The translations under genes and the position numbers were made by a program. Below, one piece after another: positions 26,670 to 34,481 of a DNA stretch of 36,312 bases. Each line of letters begins with the position of its first letter. Within the stretch, counting starts at the first letter, position 1. The notes under the pieces were generated by a model that did no database searches, was not told where the DNA came from, and saw nothing but the letters and a program-made list of their open reading frames with translations. The stretch is from an uncultured Alphaproteobacteria bacterium (lineage in GTDB: Bacteria > Pseudomonadota > Alphaproteobacteria > Rickettsiales > CAIJLX01): NCBI GenBank assembly GCA_903821695.1, contig CAIJLX010000099.1, positions 1 to 36,312 of the forward strand, read 5' to 3'.

Positions 26670-28109
26670 ATGAATTTTATATCCTTCGATTTTTTTCTAT
26701 TTACAGTTCTTGCCATCTTTTTGATGCGCTTTACAAAGCAACCGCATCTAAAATCAGCGATCGTTCTCTTTCTTAATGCGATATTTTTTGCCAGCTTCTT
26801 TGCTTCACCAATAGAGGCGCTGCCTGTGCTCGGCATGCTTGCACTGGGTTATGTTTGCTTACAAATTGTTGCGCGGTTTCGCTATGCCTTGGGTTTCATT
26901 ATTGTTGCCGTCATATTGCTCTTTGCGTGGCTGAAACGATATGCACTAATTGAGCCTTTATTACCGATCGACGCTTCACCATTGGTGGTAGTCGGATTGT
27001 CCTATATCCTATTCCGCACCTTACATTTGATGATCGATGTGGCGCAGGGCGATAAGGCCGTGCCGCCGCTATTACAATATTTTAATTATTGTCTATTTTT
27101 CCCTACCTTTGTCTCAGGCCCCATTCAGCGCTATGAACATTATGAAGCGGAGATAAGCAAACCTGTACCGTCACTCACAGTGCCTGTGTTGCACAAAACG
27201 CTAAGTCGTATATTGCTCGGCATTATATTGGTCATGGTTATTTCGGCCTATGCTTCCAATATGCTGGAGTGGCTGAAAGGCACTCGCTCACTCTCCACGC
27301 CTGCACAAGCCGAGTGGTTAAAGTCAGGCGTGCTTTTTGCAATTGTATCGTTTTTGATGTTTGTAAAACTCTATACGAATTTTTCCGGCAGCATGCATAT
27401 CATCATCGGCATCGGCACATTAGCTGGTGTAACCTTGCCGGAGAATTTTAACAAGCCGTACTTGGCAAAGAATTTTCTCGATTTCTGGGCGCGCTGGCAC
27501 ATTACGCTATCCGAGTGGATTAAATTTTATCTCTTCAATCCATTGCTCAAATGGCTAACGCGACATTTTCCCTCACCACGCGCAGCGCACACTATCGGCG
27601 CCATCGCATTTTTTGTCTCATTTATGGTAATTGGCCTATGGCATGGCAACACTCTGTTATTTGTAGTGCTCGGCATTTTGTTGGGTCTTGGGGCAACTGG
27701 CAATAAACTCTGGCAACAATTCTGCCTTCGCCGATTAGGCAAAAAACGTTACCAGTCACTTACACAACGCAATTGGTATTTCCAATTCTCCCGCGGACTT
27801 ACTCTCAGCTATATCGCGACCGCACTCATGTGCTTTTGGCTCGATGCAAATTATCTGCACGCAAATAATATTCTATTGTGGCTGAAGATTATGGTGATAA
27901 GCTTCTTAGTAATGACCACTGGGTTTGCCATCCTCGGTGGCATAATCGACACCATTTTTAATCTTGTGCGACGCTGCAATATTCACCCGCCCTCACTTTC
28001 GTCCCAACCCGCAATGATTCTATCAATGGCATTCTTAGTGTTCTTGATATTTAATCTCATTGGTGCATTCGGCAGCGACACTCCCGAATTTATTTACAAG
28101 GGGTTCTGA
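26670..28109 (+). CDS. MBOAT-family membrane O-acyltransferase (DltB/AlgI-like)
   Basis: This polytopic membrane enzyme has 479 residues. Conserved MBOAT blocks are present: FVSGPIQRYEHY, the region from NFSGSMHI to PENFNKPYLAKNFLDFWARWHITLS (F272 to H277 and on), and GLWHG with the catalytic histidine H325. DltB and AlgI of this family accept an acyl group on the cytoplasmic side and pass it across the membrane. It is followed, one base overlapping, by an SGNH protein, then by a carrier protein, methyltransferase, VOC protein and FkbH. The acyl donor is therefore likely the carrier-protein thioester. A role in decorating the polysaccharide is inferred from family logic and position. Confidence 0.9.
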   Translation: MNFISFDFFLFTVLAIFLMRFTKQPHLKSAIVLFLNAIFFASFFASPIEALPVLGMLALGYVCLQIVARFRYALGFIIVAVILLFAWLKRYALIEPLLPIDASPLVVVGLSYILFRTLHLMIDVAQGDKAVPPLLQYFNYCLFFPTFVSGPIQRYEHYEAEISKPVPSLTVPVLHKTLSRILLGIILVMVISAYASNMLEWLKGTRSLSTPAQAEWLKSGVLFAIVSFLMFVKLYTNFSGSMHIIIGIGTLAGVTLPENFNKPYLAKNFLDFWARWHITLSEWIKFYLFNPLLKWLTRHFPSPRAAHTIGAIAFFVSFMVIGLWHGNTLLFVVLGILLGLGATGNKLWQQFCLRRLGKKRYQSLTQRNWYFQFSRGLTLSYIATALMCFWLDANYLHANNILLWLKIMVISFLVMTTGFAILGGIIDTIFNLVRRCNIHPPSLSSQPAMILSMAFLVFLIFNLIGAFGSDTPEFIYKGF

Positions 28110-29167
28110 TGTTATCCATCGCACGCTATCTTTTAAGTGTCTTGGTGTTGGCAGTGATCATGCAGTGCGCCTTTCTAGTGCTAGTCATAAACATAACTTG
28201 GAAAGAGGTGTTGGATAGCCATCATAAAAATAACAGCATTTTCCAAGATGAGGCCCGCGCTGGAATTTACGGCTCGCCGATGATTGTGCGGGGCAGCGAT
28301 CATCTGCAGGTGGTGATTCTGGGCGTATCGAATACCGTCCGTGCATTGCGCCCAGAACAATTGCAGCCTTTGCTCGGTATACCTGTCCATAATATCGGGA
28401 TGGGCGGTCAGCGCTTTCGCGCGTTCGACCAAATGGTTGAACTGCTCTATCGCCAAACACCAAAAGAAAAGCGCCGCAATTATGTGTTCGTAATCGCCCC
28501 AAGCTATCCGCTTATTGCAGACATGAAAGAAAATATGGGGGGCAAAAGATCCTCCGTGGATGAGGAAATGCTACGCTACGGTATATTCGTTGAGACACCA
28601 CAGGGAATCATTCCGCGCGTTTCTGATGCTAGGCTTTCTTCCGCATTACAAGCCGTATGGCCCTTCATGGCCCCGCAGGCGATTTATACGGTAACATTAC
28701 AAACCTTATTACCGAAGGTCGTGTGGTCTTACATCATCAAGGCGGTGCCGTTTACGAATGAGGAGACAAACACCATCACCTTTACGCCCGAACAAAACAA
28801 AGCGCGTATCGATTTTTATAATACAGAAGTCATCGACACCACAGGCGCTTACACCTTTGACCATTTAATCCGCGCGGCCGATCGCATTAGCGCAGAAGGT
28901 GGGCAGCTGGTGATTATCGATCTGCCTTCTGCAACTTGGCTCCAAAAAGCGACACCGCTTTATGCTGCCTATCAGCAGCTCAAAAAACCTTATTATGCCC
29001 GCCTACAAAAACAAAAGAATATTCGCTTCCTTGAGTTACAAGATGGATTTGCCAACGAAGATTTTTATGACGGCATCCATGTGCGTGCGAGAATTAGTTC
29101 GAAAATTGCCACGCTTGCTGCTATCCCTATTGGGCAAGCACTTGATGCATTAAACAAATCACACTGA
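28109..29167 (+). CDS. Membrane-anchored SGNH-fold protein (DltD/AlgJ-like)
   Basis: The protein has 352 residues: one N-terminal helix (about 7-29), then a periplasmic domain. The nucleophile block is ILGVSNT with S74; GxSN instead of GDS is known in several SGNH-like partners of MBOAT proteins. A later asparagine-glycine block is HNIGMGGQRF. The C-terminal catalytic pair is DGIH (D321, H324). All three triad residues are thus visible. Gene order MBOAT then SGNH, with a one-base overlap (TGATG), matches dltB-dltD and algI-algJ style pairs. It would take the acyl group from the MBOAT on the outer face and load it on the glycan; this is inference. A plain esterase is the alternative. Confidence 0.78.
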   Translation: MLSIARYLLSVLVLAVIMQCAFLVLVINITWKEVLDSHHKNNSIFQDEARAGIYGSPMIVRGSDHLQVVILGVSNTVRALRPEQLQPLLGIPVHNIGMGGQRFRAFDQMVELLYRQTPKEKRRNYVFVIAPSYPLIADMKENMGGKRSSVDEEMLRYGIFVETPQGIIPRVSDARLSSALQAVWPFMAPQAIYTVTLQTLLPKVVWSYIIKAVPFTNEETNTITFTPEQNKARIDFYNTEVIDTTGAYTFDHLIRAADRISAEGGQLVIIDLPSATWLQKATPLYAAYQQLKKPYYARLQKQKNIRFLELQDGFANEDFYDGIHVRARISSKIATLAAIPIGQALDALNKSH

Positions 29168-29181
29168 TCGGATGACGAACC

Positions 29182-29421
29182 ATGGAACAAAATGACATCT
29201 CAAAAAAACTCACCTCTGTTTTCCACGCGGTGTTTGATGATGAATCGATTATACTAAAACCCGAAATGACTGCTGCTGATATTGAAGAGTGGGATAGCCT
29301 AACCCACATACGCCTCATTTTATCGGTTGAAAAAGAGTTCGGCGTGAAGTTCTCGGCGGCCGAGGTTGGAAACCTAAAAAATGTTGGTGATTTCCTTTCC
29401 CTCATCGAAAGCAAATTGTAG
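29182..29421 (+). CDS. Acyl carrier protein
   Basis: This is a 79-residue acidic four-helix carrier protein. The 4'-phosphopantetheine attachment serine is S39 in EEWDSLTHI, the standard D-S-L context at the start of helix 2. It is distinct from a fatty-acid AcpP by the tryptophan before D-S-L, as is common in DltC-like and specialised ACPs. It lies 14 bases after the SGNH gene and just before the methyltransferase gene. The nearby FkbH suggests that it carries a glyceryl (or derived hydroxyacyl) thioester, to be passed to the MBOAT protein. No dedicated phosphopantetheinyl transferase is in the window, so a cellular one must act. Confidence 0.93.
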   Translation: MEQNDISKKLTSVFHAVFDDESIILKPEMTAADIEEWDSLTHIRLILSVEKEFGVKFSAAEVGNLKNVGDFLSLIESKL

Positions 29422-29425
29422 TTCT

Positions 29426-30340
29426 ATGCAGCCCGTTTCTTCCTATGTACCAACCATTATTGAAGAAATAAGCGCCACCAATCCGCTACAAAAGAAGTTT
29501 TTGGATAACGCGATCACACAATTAAGCGCGGATGAAATAAACGACCTAAATACCTATCTTTCCTTCTGCGTTGCCTCCGGCATTACCCTGCCCTATCTCG
29601 CGGATTGTTATCTTACCATTGTGAAAGATACACTGAGCGAGCAAACCTATTTCATGGAGCATGAAGCCTATCGTTATAACCGCTTTGCCGATGTCGGAGA
29701 CAATGTCTATTTTAACGATGCCTACATGAAAAAATACATGTATGGGCTGGCGATCACCGCCTTCCTCTGGCCGAACCACACCGCCCTACATCGCTTTTTT
29801 TTAGAAAATATTCCTACGAACAAAAAAGGCAAATATCTCGAGATCGGCCCCGGCCACGGTTATTATTTCATGAACGCAATGGCGCGCAGCGCCTATGACA
29901 ATTTCACTGGCGTCGATATCAGTAAAACCAGCCTCGATCTAACCAAAAATATTATCCACCATTATTATCCTGATGCCAGTTCACGTGTTTCATTAGTGGA
30001 AGCGGATTTTCTAAATTGGCAAGATCACAACGGACCCTATGATGCGATTACGATGGGTGAAGTGTTAGAGCATGTCGAAAACCCGCTCGATTTTTTAAAG
30101 AAGATTGCATCGCTTAGCACGCCGGCCACACATGTGTTTCTAACCACCTGTGTCAATGCACCAGCAATTGATCACATCTATCTTTTCCGAACACCGCAAG
30201 AAGTGGAAACGATGATGGAGGCTGCCGGATTCTCCGTCGTCAAAAAACATTACGCACCGTATGTCGGCAAAACACTGGAATATTGTGCGAAATATAAACT
30301 CGCAATCAACGTTGCCTACGTCGTTAAAAAAAGAAGCTAA
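29426..30340 (+). CDS. Class I SAM-dependent methyltransferase
   Basis: This protein is predicted at 304 residues from ATG 29426; an upstream start at 29381 would overlap the ACP gene by 41 bases and add 15 unlikely residues. The first ~120 residues are helical and not assigned. Motif I is LEIGPGHG (138-145), followed by an acidic end of strand 2 (GVDIS) and a motif-IV-like EVLEHVENP. Its place between the carrier protein and the VOC/FkbH genes suggests that it methylates the carrier-bound acyl group, as O-methyltransferases do next to FkbH in methoxymalonyl-ACP loci. Methylation of a sugar is the alternative. Confidence 0.82.
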   Translation: MQPVSSYVPTIIEEISATNPLQKKFLDNAITQLSADEINDLNTYLSFCVASGITLPYLADCYLTIVKDTLSEQTYFMEHEAYRYNRFADVGDNVYFNDAYMKKYMYGLAITAFLWPNHTALHRFFLENIPTNKKGKYLEIGPGHGYYFMNAMARSAYDNFTGVDISKTSLDLTKNIIHHYYPDASSRVSLVEADFLNWQDHNGPYDAITMGEVLEHVENPLDFLKKIASLSTPATHVFLTTCVNAPAIDHIYLFRTPQEVETMMEAAGFSVVKKHYAPYVGKTLEYCAKYKLAINVAYVVKKRS

Positions 30341-30341
30341 T

Positions 30342-30761
30342 ATGAACGAAGCGGGGCTTACCTTTCATCATCTTGGTTTAGCAGTGAAGGAAGAGGAGCC
30401 AGCGATCCAATTTCTGAATGATCTAGGATATAAGGTTGGTGAGAAGATTTTTGATCCACTGCAAAATGTAAATCTCCGAATGTGTTCTCATCCCGCAATG
30501 CCAAGCGTCGAAATGATTACGCCAGCAGAAGGCAAATCACCGATCGATTCTATCATCGCCAAACATGGCGCCTGCATTTACCATACCTGTTACACCTCAA
30601 ATAACGTCGCCAAATCATTGTCATTCTTAGAAAACAAAGGCCACCGCATCCTACCCGTCTCAACACCAAAAGCGGCCATCCTTTTCCAGGGCAAGCCCGT
30701 TTCGTTTTATAATATTCTTGGATTTGGCATCATCGAAATCATCGACATGGCAACCGCATGA
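30342..30761 (+). CDS. VOC-superfamily protein (glyoxalase / methylmalonyl-CoA epimerase-like)
   Basis: This small protein has 139 residues from ATG 30342; a longer reading from 30261 would overlap the methyltransferase by 80 bases and is rejected. The two beta-alpha-beta-beta-beta modules are visible, with the four classical metal ligands in order: H10 (in HHLGLAV), E57 (VEMITP), H81 (CIYHTCYTS) and E132 (IIEIID). This arrangement fits glyoxalase and methylmalonyl-CoA epimerase-like enzymes. It overlaps fkbH by ATGA. Acting on an acyl thioester (epimerising or isomerising the alpha carbon of a carrier-bound group) is a reasonable inference. I know of no defined reaction for this gene neighbourhood. 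Confidence 0.83.
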   Translation: MNEAGLTFHHLGLAVKEEEPAIQFLNDLGYKVGEKIFDPLQNVNLRMCSHPAMPSVEMITPAEGKSPIDSIIAKHGACIYHTCYTSNNVAKSLSFLENKGHRILPVSTPKAAILFQGKPVSFYNILGFGIIEIIDMATA

Positions 30762-32641
30762 CACGCAATATCTACACCGATTTAACCTGGCTACCGCGCC
30801 CGCCACAAGATTTCTCTGCGCAAGTAAAATCGACGGATGCAGGCAAGAGTTTGCAAAAACTGGCGCAGCATGCACTCAATGAAAATCAACTCAATAGCCT
30901 CGCGAAAAAGTTCAATAAGTTGCGTGCAGCCTCGACCGATTTCTCGCCGCTGACGCCATTTAAGTTAGGCATTATCGGAAACGCGACCACGCATTTTGTG
31001 GCGCCTGCCATACAAGCAAGTGCACTGCGCCACGGCATTGCGCTCACCGTCGCCGAAGGTCATTACGATCAGCCTATGCAGGAGGCACTCGATGTGCGCT
31101 CGACCATTCACCAATTACAACCAGACGGCGTATTGGTCGCGATTGATTATCGCGGGTTGGGGCTATTACCATCACCCGGCAATAAGGAAATGGCGCAGGA
31201 AAACATTGCGGCAGCGATGGCACATCTCAAACAAATCAGCGACGGCATTCACGCCAACAGTAAAGCAATTTGTATTTTCAAAACATTAGCCCGTCCGGTA
31301 GAGCCAGTATTCGGCAGCTTCGATGCGGCTTTGCCAGGCACTCAACGCTGGTTAATTGATCACTTCAATCGCGCATTAGCAGAATGGTTATTGGGGACAT
31401 CAGATGTATTGTTTGATGTAGCAGGCCTCGCCGAAACCGTTGGTCTTGCCGAGTGGCATGACCAGACATTATGGAACATGGCGAAACTTCCTTTCGCCAG
31501 TATCTTCATTCCAATCTATAGCGAAATGCTCGCGCGTATTCTCGGTGCATTGCGTGGCAAAAGTCGGCGCTGCCTGATTCTCGATCTCGACAACACACTC
31601 TGGGGAGGCGTCATCGGCGATGATGGCTTAGAGGGCATTATCATCGGCCAAGGCAACGCTACAGGCGAAGCGCATTTAGCAGTACAGCATACTGCATTAG
31701 GCTTGCGTGCACGCGGAGTAGTGCTCGCGGTATCCTCAAAAAATACGGATGAGATTGCGCGCACACCGTTTCAGAAACATCCCGAAATGGCATTGCGCGA
31801 AGAACATATCGCCGTGTTCCAAGCAAATTGGAATGATAAAGCGACCAATATTCGCGCGATTGCTGGAGAGTTAAATCTTGGTTTGGATGCAATGGTGTTT
31901 CTCGATGATAACCCAGTCGAGCGCGGTTTGGTGCGCCAGATGTTGCCGCAAGTTGCAGTGCCGGAATTACCGGCTGATCCCGCGCTCTATGCACGCACTT
32001 TATTAGCAGCAGGATATTTCGAAGCCGTCGCGTTTTCGGAAGAAGATCGCAAGCGCGCAGACTTCTACAGCCAAAATGCACGCCGCGTTAGCTTGCAAAA
32101 ACAAGCGGGCGATATGGAATCTTATTTGCGTTCATTGCAGATGGTCATGACAATTGCACCGTTTGATGCAGTTGGCCGCGCGCGCATTTCACAACTAGCC
32201 AATAAATCAAATCAGTTTAACCTCACCACTCGCCGCTATTCAGAGGCGGATATTGCAGCAATCGAAGTCGACCCCGCCTGCCATCACTGGCAAATTCGCC
32301 TAAGCGATATCTATGGCGATAACGGCATGATCAGCGTCATCATTTGTCGTGATAAAGGCAAAGAGTGGGAGATTGATACCTGGCTGATGAGCTGCCGCGT
32401 GCTCGGGCGAAAAGTTGAAGATGCTGCACTCCAAAAAATTATCGCACAGGCCAAAAAGCATGGCATTGAAAAACTGATCGGCGTTTATTTGCCAACCGGG
32501 CGAAATGGATTAGTAACCGATCATTATATAAAGCTGGGCTTCACATTAGACACACAAAACGAAGATGGCTCAAAACGCTATCACTTGCTGGTTAAGGATG
32601 CCCCAGTCACTACTTTCCCGATAGAAATTTGCTCAAAATGA
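30758..32641 (+). CDS. FkbH-like HAD-IIIC protein (glyceryl-ACP forming type)
   Basis: The 627-residue protein has the three-part FkbH architecture. An N-terminal SGNH-like/helical region (about 65-250) precedes the HAD-IIIC domain with catalytic DLDNTLWGG (D276, D278), VSSKN and the late acidic loop FLDDNPVER. A C-terminal GNAT-like domain begins with NKSNQFNLTTRRY and contains the conserved WLMSCRVLGR. Characterised FkbH enzymes take 1,3-bisphosphoglycerate, remove phosphate and load a glyceryl group on an ACP. The dedicated ACP, MBOAT and SGNH genes just upstream make glyceryl transfer to the polysaccharide the favoured role. Loading of another hydroxyacid is possible. It is coupled by ATGA at both ends. 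Confidence 0.91.
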   Translation: MTRNIYTDLTWLPRPPQDFSAQVKSTDAGKSLQKLAQHALNENQLNSLAKKFNKLRAASTDFSPLTPFKLGIIGNATTHFVAPAIQASALRHGIALTVAEGHYDQPMQEALDVRSTIHQLQPDGVLVAIDYRGLGLLPSPGNKEMAQENIAAAMAHLKQISDGIHANSKAICIFKTLARPVEPVFGSFDAALPGTQRWLIDHFNRALAEWLLGTSDVLFDVAGLAETVGLAEWHDQTLWNMAKLPFASIFIPIYSEMLARILGALRGKSRRCLILDLDNTLWGGVIGDDGLEGIIIGQGNATGEAHLAVQHTALGLRARGVVLAVSSKNTDEIARTPFQKHPEMALREEHIAVFQANWNDKATNIRAIAGELNLGLDAMVFLDDNPVERGLVRQMLPQVAVPELPADPALYARTLLAAGYFEAVAFSEEDRKRADFYSQNARRVSLQKQAGDMESYLRSLQMVMTIAPFDAVGRARISQLANKSNQFNLTTRRYSEADIAAIEVDPACHHWQIRLSDIYGDNGMISVIICRDKGKEWEIDTWLMSCRVLGRKVEDAALQKIIAQAKKHGIEKLIGVYLPTGRNGLVTDHYIKLGFTLDTQNEDGSKRYHLLVKDAPVTTFPIEICSK

Positions 32642-34449
32642 GCGAGCTTCCATTACTCATCCGCCGAATTTTTAATCGTCTAGGCCGCCCCTTCGGCATC
32701 AACCCTTTTCCGCGCGCATTCCATTATGATGCCACTTCTGAAAATCAGCATGCTTTTGAAAAAATTTATCAGGAGAATTTCTGGGGCTCAGAACAAAGCC
32801 GCAGTGGTGTTGGCAGCGAAATCGCCTTCACCGATAATTATCGCGTAGCGCTCACTAACTTAATTAGACGCGAAAAATTCCATCGCTTTTTTGATGCACC
32901 TTGCGGTGATTTAAACTGGATGTCGGTACTGTTAAAAGAAGTACCACTAGCTTATGAAGGCGGCGATATTTCTGCCAACTTGGTAGAGGAATTAAAGCAA
33001 CGCCACCCACAATTTTCTTTCCACCAATTTGATATCACCCGCGATGCTTTTCCCAAAGCCGATGTTTGGCATTGCCGCGATTGTTTGTTCCACCTTCCCT
33101 TCGCCGATATTCGCGCTGCGCTCGAAAATTTTGTAGCATCCGATATTCCCTATGCGTTGCTTACTACTCATCACGCCTTTCTGCTGCATCGCAATTTGGA
33201 TTTAAATGGCATTGGCTTCCGGTTTGTAGATTTAGAACGTCCGCCGATTTCTTTGCCTAAGCCTCTCGTTTATCTTCCGGATTATCGCATGGGCTTTGAT
33301 TTCCCTCGCTATGTCGGCCTTTGGTCACGCGAGGCGATTAAAGAGGCCTTGAAGCCGATCCTCTATCTCGTAGATGGCTCCATTGCCATTACCGGCGCTT
33401 TCATCGCCGCGCGCAATGAAGCACGTGCACTGGCAGAAACCAAGCGCATCGTATTAGTGCTGCCAAAAGAAAGCAAAATTCTGCCGGAAGAATTGAAAGA
33501 TTTTTGGCGCGTCGAATATCTGCCAATGGTTCGCCTATCCAAAAATGTTTCTGCATTGCTGCGTTATGTGCCAACACTTTTGTATAGCTCTTTGCGTTTG
33601 CGTAGATTGATGAAGAGAGACAATGCTACACTCCTACAGCTCAATGATTTTTATCTGATGCATGGAGCGATATTGCGATTGCTATTGTTCAAGGGTCATA
33701 TTGTTTCTTGGGTGCGCTGCCACCCCAGGAATTTTGCCGGGCCACTTGCACCGCTATTATTATGGTGCATGAAAAAAGCAGCCAATCGTGTCATTGCTGT
33801 TTCTGGATTTATCCAATCACTTTTGCCAAAGTATGATGCCGAAATTTTGTATGATTATTATGCCGGCACCACTCGCGCACCGCGCACATGGCAGGAAAAC
33901 GAAGAGAAAAAATTTGTCTATATCGGTAATTATATCATCGGCAAAGGACAGGATGTTGCGCTCAAAGCATTTGTGGAAGCCGCCAAGCAAGATCCTTCCA
34001 TCACACTCGCCTTTTATGGCGGCGATATGGGCCTCGAGAAAAATCTTAATTATCGCAAACAATTAGAAGCTACTGCACAGCAAAGTGGTTTTGCTTCACG
34101 TATTTCGTTTCATGATTTTGTTGCTGATACTTACTCGGTTCTCGAGGGTGCATTTGCAGCATTAAACTTTTCCACCTCCGAATCTTTTTCAATGACGGTG
34201 TTGGAAGCTTCCGGCGCTGGCTTACCGGTTATCGCGACTGCTTCTGGTGGTCCACAAGAAATCATCAAACCCGATGTAACCGGATTTATTATCCCGGTCG
34301 GTGATGTCGCCGCTGCTGCAAAAAAGATCCTCGCATTAACAAAAGACCCTACTGCTGCCACAAGAATGGGCCAAGCAGGCGCAGAACACATCCACCAGTC
34401 CTTTTCCTCTGAAAGCTTCCGAAACACGCTGGAATCGATTTTACACTAG
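32638..34449 (+). CDS. Fusion of a class I methyltransferase domain and a GT4 glycosyltransferase
   Basis: The protein has 603 residues from ATG 32638, which forms an ATGA overlap with fkbH; a TTG at 32629 is the only longer start. Residues about 30-265 look like a SAM methyltransferase: motif I FDAPCGDLNW (85-94), then GGDIS, and a motif-IV-like VWHCRDCLFHLPF. From about 275 to the end is a GT-B glycosyltransferase: FVYIGNYIIGKGQDVAL, then E-x7-E in ESFSMTVLE (E515, E523) and GLPVIATASGGPQEI. The last gene of the run, it may add a terminal sugar and methylate it, as chain-capping bifunctional enzymes do. The order of reactions and acceptors is not known. Confidence 0.86.
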   Translation: MSELPLLIRRIFNRLGRPFGINPFPRAFHYDATSENQHAFEKIYQENFWGSEQSRSGVGSEIAFTDNYRVALTNLIRREKFHRFFDAPCGDLNWMSVLLKEVPLAYEGGDISANLVEELKQRHPQFSFHQFDITRDAFPKADVWHCRDCLFHLPFADIRAALENFVASDIPYALLTTHHAFLLHRNLDLNGIGFRFVDLERPPISLPKPLVYLPDYRMGFDFPRYVGLWSREAIKEALKPILYLVDGSIAITGAFIAARNEARALAETKRIVLVLPKESKILPEELKDFWRVEYLPMVRLSKNVSALLRYVPTLLYSSLRLRRLMKRDNATLLQLNDFYLMHGAILRLLLFKGHIVSWVRCHPRNFAGPLAPLLLWCMKKAANRVIAVSGFIQSLLPKYDAEILYDYYAGTTRAPRTWQENEEKKFVYIGNYIIGKGQDVALKAFVEAAKQDPSITLAFYGGDMGLEKNLNYRKQLEATAQQSGFASRISFHDFVADTYSVLEGAFAALNFSTSESFSMTVLEASGAGLPVIATASGGPQEIIKPDVTGFIIPVGDVAAAAKKILALTKDPTAATRMGQAGAEHIHQSFSSESFRNTLESILH

Positions 34450-34481
34450 CGACAACCCTCTCATTTGGTTATCACGCGTTG

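Noticed and set aside
31659-32081. Minus-strand open frame of 140 codons inside fkbH
   Set aside because: Antisense to the catalytic region of a clear FkbH gene; no motif or ribosome site.
30758-32641. FkbH as part of a polyketide gene cluster
   Set aside because: No ketosynthase or other polyketide module and no methoxymalonyl dehydrogenases; the neighbours are polysaccharide genes.
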